A DNA stretch of 64,000 nt from Nocardioides palaemonis. GTDB lineage: Bacteria; Actinomycetota; Actinomycetes; Propionibacteriales; Nocardioidaceae. The translations under genes were made by a program, and so were the position numbers. This document shows, piece by piece, positions 15,543 through 24,206 of this stretch. Each line of letters starts with the position of its first letter. Within the stretch, counting starts at the first letter, position 1. The DNA lies in the NCBI RefSeq assembly GCF_018275325.1, contig NZ_JAGVQR010000001.1:372001-436000 (forward strand), in the 5' to 3' direction. Under the pieces are notes generated by a model that searched no databases, was not told the origin of the DNA, and saw nothing but the letters and a program-made list of their open reading frames with translations.

Positions 15543-17144
15543 GTGACCCAGGCTCCCACCGTCTCCGCCGAGCAGGGCGGACAGATGACCCACCGCGAGG
15601 TGCTCGAGGCCCTCAGCGGCCTCCTCCTCGCGATGTTCGTCGCGATGCTGTCCAGCACGATCGTCAGCAACGCGCTGCCGACCATCGTCGACGACCTCGA
15701 GGGCAGCCAGACCGGCTACACCTGGGTCGTCGTCGCGACCATGCTCGCGATGACCGCGACCACGCCGATCTGGGGCAAGTTCGCCGACCTCTTCGACAAG
15801 AAGCTGCTCGTGCAGTCCGCGCTCGTGATCTTCTCCGCGGGCTCGCTCGTCGCCGGCTTCGCGCCGTCGATGGAGGTGCTGATCGGTGCCCGCGTGATCC
15901 AGGGCCTCGGCGTCGGCGGCCTCACCGCCCTCGTCCAGGTCGTGATCGCGACGATGGTCTCCCCCCGCGAGCGCGGCCGCTACAGCGGCTACATCGGCGC
16001 CGTCTTCGCCCTCGCCACCGTCAGCGGCCCGCTCGTCGGCGGCGTCCTGGTCGACACCGTCGGCTGGCGCTGGTGCTTCTTCGCCGGACTTCCGGTCGCG
16101 GCCCTCGCCTTCGTCGTGCTGCAGAAGACGCTGCGCCTGCCGGTGGTCAAGCGTGACGTCTCGATCGACTACCTCGGCGCCTTCCTGCTCGTCGGCGGCG
16201 TCTCGATCCTGCTGATCTGGGTGTCGCTCGGCGGCCAGAACTTCGACTGGATCTCCGCCACCAGCGGCCTGCTGGTCGTCGGCGCGATCGCGGTCATCGC
16301 CGCGGCGATCCACGTCGAGGCCAACGTCGCCAAGGACCCGGTCATCCCGCTGCGCCTGTTCAAGGACCGTACGCTGACCCTCGCGACCATCGCGTCGGTG
16401 CTGATCGGCGTCGCGATGTTCGGCTCGACGGTCTACCTCAGCCTCTACTTCCAGCGCGCCAAGGACATGAGCCCCACCGAGGCCGGCCTGATGTCGATCT
16501 GCATGGTCGGCGGCCTGCTCGTCTCGAGCATCCTCAGCGGCCGGATCATCTCCCGCACGGGTGTGTGGAAGCGCTGGCTGGTCGGCGGCATGGTGCTCGT
16601 CATCCTCGGCCTCGGCCTGCTGTCGACGATCGACGCCGGCACCCCGCTGTGGCGCACCGGCGCCTTCATGGCGGTCCTCGGCCTCGGCCTCGGTGCCACC
16701 ATGCAGAACCTCGTGCTCGCGGTGCAGAACACCATCGCCCTCGCCGACATGGGCGCCGGGTCGTCGGTCGTCGCGTTCTTCCGCTCCCTCGGTGGTTCGG
16801 TCGGCATCGCCGCGCTGGGCGCCGTCCTGGCCCACCAGGTCTCCGACTCGGTGAAGACGGGCCTGACCGAGCTCGTCGCGAAGAACCCCGAGCTCGCGTC
16901 GGCCGTCGGCCACCAGACCGGCGGCATCCCCGACGTGTCGGGCATGCCGGCGCCGATCCGCGCGATCTTCGAGAGCGCCTTCGGTGACGCCACCGGCCAC
17001 ATCTTCCTCGTGGCCCTGCCGTTCGCGGTCGGCGCGCTCGTCGCGGTCCTGCTCATCAAGGAGGTCCCGCTGCGGACCTCGGTCAAGCGCGAGGACGAGC
17101 TGGTCGGCGAGGTGTCGCCGGCCACGCCGCAGCAGCAGAGATGA
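15543..17144 (+). CDS. DHA2-family (14-TM) MFS drug efflux transporter
   Basis: A 533-residue major facilitator protein with about 14 hydrophobic helices. Helix 1 carries LSSTIVSNALPTIVDDL, motif C-like ATVSGPLVGGVLVDTVGWRWCFF follows helix 5, and motif A is WGKFADLFDKK. These are diagnostic of the DHA2 proton-driven multidrug group. GTG at 15543 follows GAAGGA. It overlaps the MarR gene by 4 bp and is preceded by MarR-type operators and possibly an attenuator RNA. Substrates are probably drugs or other xenobiotics. Confidence 0.93.
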   Translation: MTQAPTVSAEQGGQMTHREVLEALSGLLLAMFVAMLSSTIVSNALPTIVDDLEGSQTGYTWVVVATMLAMTATTPIWGKFADLFDKKLLVQSALVIFSAGSLVAGFAPSMEVLIGARVIQGLGVGGLTALVQVVIATMVSPRERGRYSGYIGAVFALATVSGPLVGGVLVDTVGWRWCFFAGLPVAALAFVVLQKTLRLPVVKRDVSIDYLGAFLLVGGVSILLIWVSLGGQNFDWISATSGLLVVGAIAVIAAAIHVEANVAKDPVIPLRLFKDRTLTLATIASVLIGVAMFGSTVYLSLYFQRAKDMSPTEAGLMSICMVGGLLVSSILSGRIISRTGVWKRWLVGGMVLVILGLGLLSTIDAGTPLWRTGAFMAVLGLGLGATMQNLVLAVQNTIALADMGAGSSVVAFFRSLGGSVGIAALGAVLAHQVSDSVKTGLTELVAKNPELASAVGHQTGGIPDVSGMPAPIRAIFESAFGDATGHIFLVALPFAVGALVAVLLIKEVPLRTSVKREDELVGEVSPATPQQQR

Positions 17145-17599
17145 TCGGCGCCACCATGAGCACGAGGAACGACGACCTGCGGGCGATCGAGTCCGAGGTC
17201 GGCAGCCTGATCCGTCGCGTCAAGCGGGTCATCGCCGAGCGGGCGCGCGAGGTGCACCCCGAGCTGCACCCGATGACGTACTTCATCCTCACCCACCTCG
17301 CGACCCACGGGCCGCAGCGGGGGGCTGACCTGTCCGACGCGTTCGGCATGGACAAGGGCGGCGTCAGCCGCCAGGTCCAGGCGCTGGTCGACCTCGGTCT
17401 GGTCGAGCGCAAGCCCGACGCCGAGGACCGGCGCGCGATCCTGCTCGACGCGACCGACGAGGGCCGCAAGCGGCTCGAGGTGATGAGCCAGAGCCGCCGC
17501 GACCGCTTCGACGAGCGGCTCGCCGACTGGTCCGACGAGGAGCTGCACACCTTCGCCGGCCAGCTCGCGGCGTACAACCTCGCCCTCGCCGACGACTGA
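17141..17599 (+). CDS. MarR-family transcriptional regulator
   Basis: A 152-residue winged-helix repressor with RGADLSDAFGMDKGGVSRQVQALVDL as the recognition helix region and KPDAEDRRAILLDATDEGRK as the wing. ATG overlaps the pump stop (ATGA). A second ATG five codons in, at 17156, is also plausible. It is expected to bind the inverted repeats at 15491-15520 and repress the pump and itself, with release on binding a phenolic or drug-like ligand. Confidence 0.92.
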   Translation: MIGATMSTRNDDLRAIESEVGSLIRRVKRVIAERAREVHPELHPMTYFILTHLATHGPQRGADLSDAFGMDKGGVSRQVQALVDLGLVERKPDAEDRRAILLDATDEGRKRLEVMSQSRRDRFDERLADWSDEELHTFAGQLAAYNLALADD

Positions 17600-17616
17600 C
17601 CCCCCCGAGCGCCCGA

Positions 17617-17659
17617 CAACAGACGTGCCCCCAGCCATCGGCTGGGGGCACAGCTGTTG
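17617..17659 (+). terminator. strong terminator hairpin after the MarR gene
   Basis: A perfect 12-bp stem (17625-17636 with 17640-17651) with an ATC loop, extended by CAACA/TGTTG pairing outside. It lies 26 bp after the MarR stop. No U-tract is present. Confidence 0.75.
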
Positions 17660-17673
17660 CCGTGAAGGTGCGG

Positions 17674-17733
17674 TATCTGGGGACGTCCTGGTGGGAGATC
17701 CGACCGGAATCCCTACCAGGACGTCCCCAGGTG
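17674..17733. repeat. palindromic element F1, copy 4
   Basis: Left end TATCTGGGGACG (17674-17685) pairs with CGTCCCCAGGTG (17722-17733) with one G-T pair. The complementarity continues through CCTGGT/ACCAGG into the interior, giving about 22 bp of stem. It sits between the convergent MarR and GH13 genes. Confidence 0.92.
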
Positions 17734-17757
17734 TCCGGGGTCAGCGGCTGGCCGGGG

Positions 17758-19353
17758 TCAGCTGCGCAGCCAGGCCGCGGTGTCGGCCGGCAGCTTGGCG
17801 CCCTCGAGCGGGCCGCTGGCGAGCACCAGCTCACCCGCGGGCAGCTCGACGGGCGCGTCGCCGCAGTTGAGCACCACGGTGAGCGGGCCGCGGGTGAAGG
17901 CCAGCACGTCCTCGCCCAGGTCGACCATCGTCACGTCGGCGCCGGCGGTCCAGGCGAACTCGCGGCGGGCGTGCAGCGCGGCGCGGTAGAACTCCAGGGT
18001 GGAGCCCTCGGCCCCGGTCTGCGCCTCGACGGTCAGGTCGGCCCAGCCCTCGGGCTGCGGCAGCCACGGCTGCTCGGCGCCCGGGCCGAAGGCGTACGGC
18101 GCGGCGTCGCCGCCCCACGGCATCGGCACGCGGCAGCCGTCGCGGCCTACCTCGCCGGTGCGGAGGTAGGACGGGTCCTGGCGGAACTCCGGCGCGACGT
18201 CGACCTGCTCCAGGCCGAGCTCCTCGCCCTGGTAGAGGTAGCTCGAGCCGGGCAGCGCGAGCATCGTCAGCGTCGCCGCGCGGCCGCGGGCCAGGCCCTG
18301 CGCGCCGCCGCCGTAGCGGGTGACGTGGCGGACCACGTCGTGGTTGCTGAGCACCCACGTCGGCGAGGCGCCGACCGGCTCGACGGCGGCGAGGGTGTCG
18401 GTGATGACCCCGGCGAACGCCTCGGCCGACCAGTCGGCCAGCAGCCAGGCGAAGTTGAAGGCCTGGTCGAGCTCGTCGGGGCGCACGAACTTCGCCATCG
18501 ACTCCGGCGTCTGGGTCCACGCCTCGGCGACCGCCATCCGGTCCGGACCGGCCTCGTCGAGCACCCGGCTCCAGGCACGGTAGACGTCGTGGACCTCGGG
18601 CTGGTCCCACATCGGCTCGTCCTTGAGCTCGAGCGACACCATCGAGTGGTCGGTGTTGACCTGGCCCGACGAGGTCTTCTCGCCCTCCTCGACGACCTGG
18701 TCGCGCAGCGAGGCCTCCTTGAACAGCCCGTGCGCCACGTCGACGCGGAAGCCGTCGACGCCGCGGTCGAGCCAGAAGCGCAGCACGTCCTCGAACATCG
18801 CGGGGACCTCGGGGTTGCGCCAGTCGAGGTCGGGCTGGGTGGAGTCGAAGAGGTGGAGGTACCACTGGCCGTCGTCGACCTGGGTCCACGCCGGGCCGCC
18901 GAAGACCGAGCTCCAGTTGTTGGGCAGCTCGCCCTCGGGCGCGTCGCGGAACAGGTAGCGGGCGCGCTCGGGGCTGCCCGGGCCGGCGGCGAGCGCGGCC
19001 TGGAACCACGCGTGCTCGCTCGACGTGTGGTTGGGCACGAGGTCCACCACGACGCGCAGGCCGAGCTCGTGGGCCCGGGTGATGAGCTCGTCGGCGTCCG
19101 CGAGCCGGCCGAACAGCGGGTCGATGTCACGGTAGTCGGCGACGTCGTAGCCGTGGTCGTGCTGCGGCGAGGTGTAGAACGGCGTGATCCACAGCGCGTC
19201 GACGCCGAGGTCGGCGAGGTGCGGCAGCCGGGAGGTGATGCCGGGCAGGTCGCCGATGCCGTCGCCGTCGGCGTCCGCGAAGCTGCGGACGTAGATCTGG
19301 TAGACGACGGCGTTGCGCCACCAGTACGTCTTTGGATCGTTCAAATCAGCCAT
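17758..19353 (-). CDS. GH13 alpha-glucosidase (oligo-1,6-glucosidase type)
   Basis: A 531-residue family GH13 enzyme. The four conserved regions are present: VVVDLVPNHTS, GFRVDVAHG (Asp nucleophile), VAEAW (Glu acid/base) and LSNHDVVRH. WWRNAVVYQIYVRSFADADGDGIGD at the N-terminus is typical of alpha-glucosidase/oligo-1,6-glucosidase enzymes acting on short alpha-glucosides. No signal peptide is seen, so it should act in the cytoplasm. The start at 19353 is preferred because GGAAG is 10 nt upstream; ATG at 19362 would leave only 1 nt. No sugar transporter is adjacent. Confidence 0.92.
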   Translation of the reverse strand: MADLNDPKTYWWRNAVVYQIYVRSFADADGDGIGDLPGITSRLPHLADLGVDALWITPFYTSPQHDHGYDVADYRDIDPLFGRLADADELITRAHELGLRVVVDLVPNHTSSEHAWFQAALAAGPGSPERARYLFRDAPEGELPNNWSSVFGGPAWTQVDDGQWYLHLFDSTQPDLDWRNPEVPAMFEDVLRFWLDRGVDGFRVDVAHGLFKEASLRDQVVEEGEKTSSGQVNTDHSMVSLELKDEPMWDQPEVHDVYRAWSRVLDEAGPDRMAVAEAWTQTPESMAKFVRPDELDQAFNFAWLLADWSAEAFAGVITDTLAAVEPVGASPTWVLSNHDVVRHVTRYGGGAQGLARGRAATLTMLALPGSSYLYQGEELGLEQVDVAPEFRQDPSYLRTGEVGRDGCRVPMPWGGDAAPYAFGPGAEQPWLPQPEGWADLTVEAQTGAEGSTLEFYRAALHARREFAWTAGADVTMVDLGEDVLAFTRGPLTVVLNCGDAPVELPAGELVLASGPLEGAKLPADTAAWLRS

Positions 19354-19387
19354 GGCGCCCATTCTTCCAACACCCCCGGGTGTGCGG

Positions 19388-20197
19388 TCAACCGGCGGTG
19401 GGCCGCTTGCCGCCGAAGAGGGCCGGGTCGACGGCGATCCACGTGTGCTCGGCGGTCGCGACCCCGCGTCCGTCGGCGTCGTAGAGGGTCGACGCGGTGA
19501 AGGTCTTGCGGCCGTCCTGGCCGCGGCCCTCGCCCACGACGACGTGCGGCTCGCCCACGACCGGGAGGTCGTCGACGCGGGCGGTCATCCGGCCGAGCAC
19601 CATCAGCCGCTCGGTGAGGTCGCCGGCCCATCCGCCGATGCAGTCGAGGGCGGCCCACGTGGCGGCGACGGACGCGCGCCGCAGGTCGTCGGCGTACGCG
19701 TGCCAGTCCTCGGCGAGGCTCGCGTGGGGCGTCCAGGTCGCCGCGACGACCTCGCCGGCGTCGTCGTCCGCCTCACGGGCGACCGGCCCCGGGAAGATCC
19801 GCAGCCCGTCGCCGGGCTCGCGGTCGGTGCCGCACGCGAAGCAGGTCGGGAACGGGTGGAACCGCAGGCCCGGGTAGCCGGACTCCGCCCGCGCCGCCCG
19901 CTCCGGGTCGACCCGCTCGACCGTCGACGGGTCCGCGTCGGCCCGCCGGGCGGTCGCGACCACCTCGCCGTCGGCGTACGCGGTGAGGACGCCGACCTCG
20001 TCGGTGACCGGCATCGGGACGTCCAGCGGCGGCGGCCGGCGCAGGGACACCTCGATCGCGGGCCACCGGTCGGCGTGGTCCGCGGGGGAGTCGGCGACGT
20101 CGAGGGCCGCCAGCGCACCGGCGGTCCAGCCCCCGTTGCCGGAGTCGGGCGGACCGCAGAAGCGGCGCGGGACGATGAGATCGGTCACCGGCGTCAC
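19388..20197 (-). CDS. hotdog/thioesterase-like protein, unknown substrate
   Basis: A 269-residue protein with FCGPPDSGNGGWTAGALA near the N-terminus and FHPFPTCFACGTDREPGDGLRI in the centre, followed by a second hotdog-like half (LMVLGRMTARVDDLPVVGEPHVVVGEG). It resembles actinobacterial double-hotdog acyl-CoA thioesterase-like proteins. The GTG at 20197 or 20188 is possible as start; neither has a clear ribosome-binding site. It is divergent from the dtxR-type gene, with only 54 bp between starts. Confidence 0.72.
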   Translation of the reverse strand: MTPVTDLIVPRRFCGPPDSGNGGWTAGALAALDVADSPADHADRWPAIEVSLRRPPPLDVPMPVTDEVGVLTAYADGEVVATARRADADPSTVERVDPERAARAESGYPGLRFHPFPTCFACGTDREPGDGLRIFPGPVAREADDDAGEVVAATWTPHASLAEDWHAYADDLRRASVAATWAALDCIGGWAGDLTERLMVLGRMTARVDDLPVVGEPHVVVGEGRGQDGRKTFTASTLYDADGRGVATAEHTWIAVDPALFGGKRPTAG

Positions 20198-20251
20198 TGT
20201 GCCATGGGTCGCGCGGTCGGCGGCAGTTGCCGGATGGGACAGAATGAGCCC

Positions 20252-20932
20252 GTGAGTGACCTCATCGACACCACCGAGATGTACCTCCGCACGATCTACG
20301 AGCTCGTGGAGGAGGGGATCGTGCCGCTGCGTGCCCGGATCGCCGAGCGGCTGCACCAGTCGGGCCCCACGGTGTCGCAGACGGTCGCCCGGATGGAGCG
20401 CGACGGACTGCTGACCGTGCAGGGCGACCGCCACCTCGAGCTGACCGACGAGGGCCTGCTGCTGGCCACCCGCGTGATGCGCAAGCACCGGCTCGCCGAG
20501 CGGCTGCTCACCGACGTCATCGGCCTCGACTGGGAGCTCGTCCACGCCGAGGCGTGCCGCTGGGAGCACGTCATCTCCGAGACCGTGGAGCGGCGGCTGC
20601 TCGAGCTGCTCGACCACCCCACGGAGTCGCCCTACGGCAACCCGATCCCGGGCCTCGACGAGCTGGGCGACGAGGTGTCGGAGGCGTTCATGGCCGACGT
20701 CGAGCCGCTCTCGGCCGCCGCCCGCCCCGACGAGGCGATGGTGCACGTGCGCCGGATCTCGGAGGAGATGCAGAAGGACGAGGAGCTGATGGGCCTGCTG
20801 CGCCGCGTCGGCGCCCTGCCCGGGCGGTCGGTCACCATCGCCCGTACCGACGAGGGGATCCTCATCGGCTCAGGCGGCGAGAGCGCCGAGCTGGTGCCCG
20901 ACGCGGCCGAGCACATCTTCGTGAGCCGCTGA
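20252..20932 (+). CDS. DtxR/IdeR iron-dependent repressor
   Basis: A 226-residue metalloregulator with an N-terminal winged helix (PLRARIAERLHQSGPTVSQTV), a dimerisation/metal domain and a C-terminal SH3-like domain. All DtxR metal ligands fall at the canonical numbers: Met10, Cys102, Glu105 and His106 (primary), His79, Glu83 and His98 (ancillary). Cys102 and the SH3 domain indicate an iron-type IdeR and not MntR. CAGAAT at 20240-20245 is 6 nt before GTG, so a leaderless mRNA is likely. It should repress iron-uptake genes when Fe2+ is high. Confidence 0.93.
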   Translation: MSDLIDTTEMYLRTIYELVEEGIVPLRARIAERLHQSGPTVSQTVARMERDGLLTVQGDRHLELTDEGLLLATRVMRKHRLAERLLTDVIGLDWELVHAEACRWEHVISETVERRLLELLDHPTESPYGNPIPGLDELGDEVSEAFMADVEPLSAAARPDEAMVHVRRISEEMQKDEELMGLLRRVGALPGRSVTIARTDEGILIGSGGESAELVPDAAEHIFVSR

Positions 20933-20942
20933 GGGGCCTCTC

Positions 20943-20974
20943 TCAGCGATCCCCGGCTGACCGGGGATCGCTGA
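20943..20974. terminator. bidirectional terminator between dtxR-type and sirtuin genes
   Basis: A perfect 14-bp stem (20943-20956 with 20961-20974) with a CTGA loop lies 10 bp past the regulator stop. The convergent sirtuin gene ends inside its left arm, so the hairpin encodes the last residues and stop of the sirtuin. Confidence 0.82.
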
Positions 20975-21818
20975 ACATGTCGGCCCGTGCACGGCCTGAC
21001 AACTTCAGCGAACGCCTGACAAGTCGCCCGAGGAACTCGCTGCACCCGACCTCGAGCTTGTACGTCGCCAGCGGGTCGCCGCGGGTGAGCCCGCGGTTGA
21101 CGATGACGACCGGTGTGCCCCCGGCCGCCGCCCGCTTCACGAACCGCAGCCCGCTCATCACCGTCAGCGACGACCCGGCGACCAGCATCGCGCCGGAGGT
21201 GCCGAGCGCCTCGACGGCGGCGTAGCAGCGGGCGACCCGGTCGGGCGGGACGTTCTCGCCGAAGAAGACCACGTGCGGCTTGAGCGACCCGCCGCAGGTG
21301 CACCGCGGCACCACGAAGTCACGGGTGTCGTCGAGGTCGACGTCGCCGTCGGGGCGCGACTCCACCCAGCCGTGCCGCTCGAGCCAGCCGGGGTTGAGGG
21401 CGTCGAGCTCGCGCTCGAGGTCGGCGCGCGAGGACGTGGCGCGGCACGCGAGGCAGGTGACCTCCGAGACCCGGCCGTGCAGGGCGACGAGGCGGCGCGA
21501 ACCGGCGGCCTCGTGCAGGCCGTCGACGTTCTGCGTGATCAGCAGGTCGGGGTCGAGCGCCGCGAGCGCGCGGTGGCCGTCGTTGGGCAGCGCGCGTCCC
21601 ATCCGCTGCCAGCCGAGGTGGCTGCGCGCCCAGTAGCGCTGCTGCGCCTCGGGCGTCGCCACGAACTCCTGGTAGGTCATCGGCGCACGCGTCGGCGCGC
21701 CGGGGCCGCGGTAGTCGGGGATGCCCGAGTCGGTCGAGAGGCCGGCGCCGGTCAGCACGACCAGCGGCCGGTCGGCCAGCAGGTCGAGGGCCTCGTCCTC
21801 CAGTGCGGCCAGGGTCAC
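20943..21818 (-). CDS. sirtuin NAD-dependent protein deacylase
   Basis: A 291-residue Sir2 protein with VLTGAGLSTDSGIPDYRGPG (NAD site), TQNVDGLHEAAG, LHGRV (catalytic His) and two Cys pairs (CLAC and CTC) for the structural zinc. GSRRLVALHGRVSEVTCLACRA and the overall length place it nearer the SIRT4-like (class II) group than CobB. It removes acyl groups from lysines, yielding O-acetyl-ADP-ribose. GTG at 21818 overlaps the DUF2277 stop by 4 bp. The stop lies in the terminator stem. Confidence 0.93.
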   Translation of the reverse strand: MTLAALEDEALDLLADRPLVVLTGAGLSTDSGIPDYRGPGAPTRAPMTYQEFVATPEAQQRYWARSHLGWQRMGRALPNDGHRALAALDPDLLITQNVDGLHEAAGSRRLVALHGRVSEVTCLACRATSSRADLERELDALNPGWLERHGWVESRPDGDVDLDDTRDFVVPRCTCGGSLKPHVVFFGENVPPDRVARCYAAVEALGTSGAMLVAGSSLTVMSGLRFVKRAAAGGTPVVIVNRGLTRGDPLATYKLEVGCSEFLGRLVRRSLKLSGRARADMFSDPRSAGDR

Positions 21819-22084
21819 GCGCCGTACCGCACCCGCGCGCGGGCGCGCGCCTTCTCGGCCTCGACCTCGCGGTTCTTGGGCGGCGCCGTCGTGACGAGGT
21901 CGTCGAGCAGGTGCTGGGTGATGTGGGCGATCTCCCGCACCGCGGCGTGGAACGCCTCCTCGTTGGCCTGCGAGGGCTTGGTCGTGCCGGCGACCTTGCG
22001 GACGTACTGCAGCGCGGCGGCGGTGACCTCGTCGCGCGTGGCCGGCGGCTCGAAGTTGTTGAGCGGGCGGATGTTGCGGCACAT
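21815..22084 (-). CDS. DUF2277 family protein
   Basis: An 89-residue protein beginning MCRNIRPLNNFEPPATRDEV, the DUF2277 signature, with a C-terminal charged RARARVRYGA tail. The invariant N-terminal Cys and RNIRPL motif are typical, but the function of the family is unknown. TAGGCT (reverse of 22091-22096) lies exactly 6 nt before the ATG, so the DUF2277-sirtuin operon is probably leaderless. The overlap suggests coupled translation with the sirtuin. Confidence 0.9.
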   Translation of the reverse strand: MCRNIRPLNNFEPPATRDEVTAAALQYVRKVAGTTKPSQANEEAFHAAVREIAHITQHLLDDLVTTAPPKNREVEAEKARARARVRYGA

Positions 22085-22112
22085 ACGTCGAGCCTACGTC
22101 GGGCGAGGCGGA

Positions 22113-22244
22113 GGTTTCGAGGCTCGCTGCGCTCGCACCTCAACCACCGAGGGGTGCGCTCGCACCTCAACCACCGAGGTCCTCGGCCAGCGACCCCTCT
22201 CGGTGGTCGAGGTGCGAGGAGCGCCAGCGACGAGCCTCGAGACC
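22113..22244. repeat. A-type repeats in inverted arrangement
   Basis: A 36-bp A element (GGTTTCGAGG to CAACCACC) occupies 22113-22148. A truncated second copy is at 22155-22179. A 43-bp inverted, diverged copy (GGTGGTCGAGG to CTCGAGACC) occupies 22202-22244. The ends are complementary and can form one large cruciform. The right end abuts the stop codon of the beta-propeller gene at 22245-22247. Confidence 0.92.
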
Positions 22245-24110
22245 TCAGAGGTCGAAGGAGGTCACGTCCTCGCCGGTCACCACCGCGACCTCGCCCGAGG
22301 CGAGCGGCACGAGGCGTACGTCGGCCACGTCGGTGCCGTGCTCGACCTCGACCATCCGGTTGGACATCGACCCGTCGTCGAGCGACAGCACCGAGACCCA
22401 GCCGGTGGTGCCGGTCCACCCGCGCGACACGACGGTGAGGACCATTCGCCGGTCGGGGAGCCAGGTGAACTGGCGCGGGTCCGTGCCGGCGCCGGCCACG
22501 GTCCGCGGGCCGTAGCGCACGATGTCGAGCTGGCGCGGGCGGGTCAGGTCGGTGACGTCGAAGAGCGCGGCCTGGGCGCCCCTCAGCACCCCGCGCGCGG
22601 ACGCGTCCTGGCCCATCCCGACGAGGCGGTGCGCGCCGAGCGGGTGGAGGTAGTCGGAGAAGCCCGGCACCTTGAGCACGCCGAGCAGGAGCGGGTCGGA
22701 GGGCTCGGTGAGGTCGACGGCGTAGAGCGGGTCGACCTGGCGGAACGTGACCACGATGGCGAGGTCGTCGAACCAGCGCACCGACTGGATCTGCTCGCCC
22801 ACGCCGAGGTCGTCGACCCGACCGTCCTCGACGAGCGTGGCGCCCTCCTCGCGGAAGGTGACGACCGCGTTCCAGTCGCCGGTCTCGCTGCTCGGCCCCA
22901 CCGCGACCCGCAGCGAGCCGTCGACGGCGTCCATCGACCAGCGGTCGGCGATCGTGCCCTCCACCTCGCCGGAGGCGACGTAGGTCGTCTGCGCGCCGTC
23001 GAGGGCGAACGCGAAGATCGGCGTCGTGCCGTCCGGAGCGCGCGTCGGGAACCCGCAGTCGAGGCACTCGCTCCAGCCCCACCACGGTGGCGGGCTCGCC
23101 GCGAGGTAGAACCGGTCGGCGGAGAAGTACGACACCTGGGTGTCGGTGGCGACGGCCGTGGCCGTCCAGTCCGTCGGCGCTGCGGGGTCGAGCGCGACGA
23201 CGGTCGTGGTGCCGAGGGTGAGCTCGTCGTCCTGCGGCACGGCGACGTCGGCGCAGTCGACCACCGGCTCGCCGTCGACGGTGGGCAGCCAGTCGGCGAG
23301 GGTCGTGTCACGCACCAGCGCGCGGTTGCGCAGCCGCGCCGTCACCTCGCCCAGCGTCCCGTCGGGCTGGACGAAGTCGAGCTGCGGCAGTCCGTCCTGC
23401 AGCACCACCCGGACGACGTCGCCGTGCACCCGGACCGCCGAGGCGCGGCCGCGGACGGTCGTCGCGTCGACGACCGACGGGGAGGTCGGGTCGGACAGGT
23501 TGACGGTCGTGAGGGTCGTCTCGAGGCCGTCGTCGGAGGTCCCGACGACCACGGCCCGGCCGCCCACCAGGACCAGCTCGCCGCCGGGGTCGTCGGGCCC
23601 CCCGTTGCCGCGGGCATCGGCGATCGGGGTCGAGGAGATCTCGGTCGGCGCGTCGCCCGACACGTCGTAGGCGACGAGCACGCCATCCCGCAGACGGAGC
23701 AGCAGGCTGCCCGACACCTTCACCACGTCGGACTCGTCGACCCCCGCCTCCTGGACGTTGGTGCCTGTGCCGCTCGTGGTGGACCGCGACGTGGTCGGCA
23801 TCGACCGGGCCGCGCCGGTCGCGCCCGAGGCGGCGTTGCCCTCCTGCGCGGCGTACATCCGCACCGGGCCGCCTCCCCAGCCCCACGGCCCGACGAGGTC
23901 GAGGCCCCGCTCGACGTACGAGTCCAGCAGCGCGTCGCAGCTCGCGGGCGTGGTCAGGTCGGCGTTGGCGAGCACGAGCGGCGGCGACGCGTCCGGCCCT
24001 CCGCCGGGTCGCGGGTCCTGGCCGAGGACGTAGCCGATCGCGCCGGCGGCCAGCAGGCCGCCGACCGCGACGAACGTCGTCGCCGTCCTGCGCAGAGCGG
24101 TGCGAGCCAT
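22245..24110 (-). CDS. secreted beta-propeller domain protein
   Basis: A 621-residue protein with an N-terminal membrane anchor or signal (residues about 8-30, TTFVAVGGLLAAGAIGYVLG) followed by a Ser/Thr-rich linker. VQEAGVDESDVVK opens the 'beta propeller domain' (Beta_propel) region, which contains repeated blades such as LYAVDLTEPSDPLLLGVLKV and ALFDVTDLTRPRQLD. Homologs in archaea and actinobacteria are extracellular and uncharacterised. ATG 24110 follows GAGGGGA. The last codon directly precedes a repeat, so the 3' UTR begins with the element. Confidence 0.88.
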   Translation of the reverse strand: MARTALRRTATTFVAVGGLLAAGAIGYVLGQDPRPGGGPDASPPLVLANADLTTPASCDALLDSYVERGLDLVGPWGWGGGPVRMYAAQEGNAASGATGAARSMPTTSRSTTSGTGTNVQEAGVDESDVVKVSGSLLLRLRDGVLVAYDVSGDAPTEISSTPIADARGNGGPDDPGGELVLVGGRAVVVGTSDDGLETTLTTVNLSDPTSPSVVDATTVRGRASAVRVHGDVVRVVLQDGLPQLDFVQPDGTLGEVTARLRNRALVRDTTLADWLPTVDGEPVVDCADVAVPQDDELTLGTTTVVALDPAAPTDWTATAVATDTQVSYFSADRFYLAASPPPWWGWSECLDCGFPTRAPDGTTPIFAFALDGAQTTYVASGEVEGTIADRWSMDAVDGSLRVAVGPSSETGDWNAVVTFREEGATLVEDGRVDDLGVGEQIQSVRWFDDLAIVVTFRQVDPLYAVDLTEPSDPLLLGVLKVPGFSDYLHPLGAHRLVGMGQDASARGVLRGAQAALFDVTDLTRPRQLDIVRYGPRTVAGAGTDPRQFTWLPDRRMVLTVVSRGWTGTTGWVSVLSLDDGSMSNRMVEVEHGTDVADVRLVPLASGEVAVVTGEDVTSFDL

Positions 24111-24206
24111 CGCGCTGTCCCCTCGTCCGGGACCGGTCCTCGCCGGTCGTGCTGTCGGGTGGGACGGGGCGGCCGGGGGCGTGGTTCCGCGTGGCACGAT
24201 GGCGCG

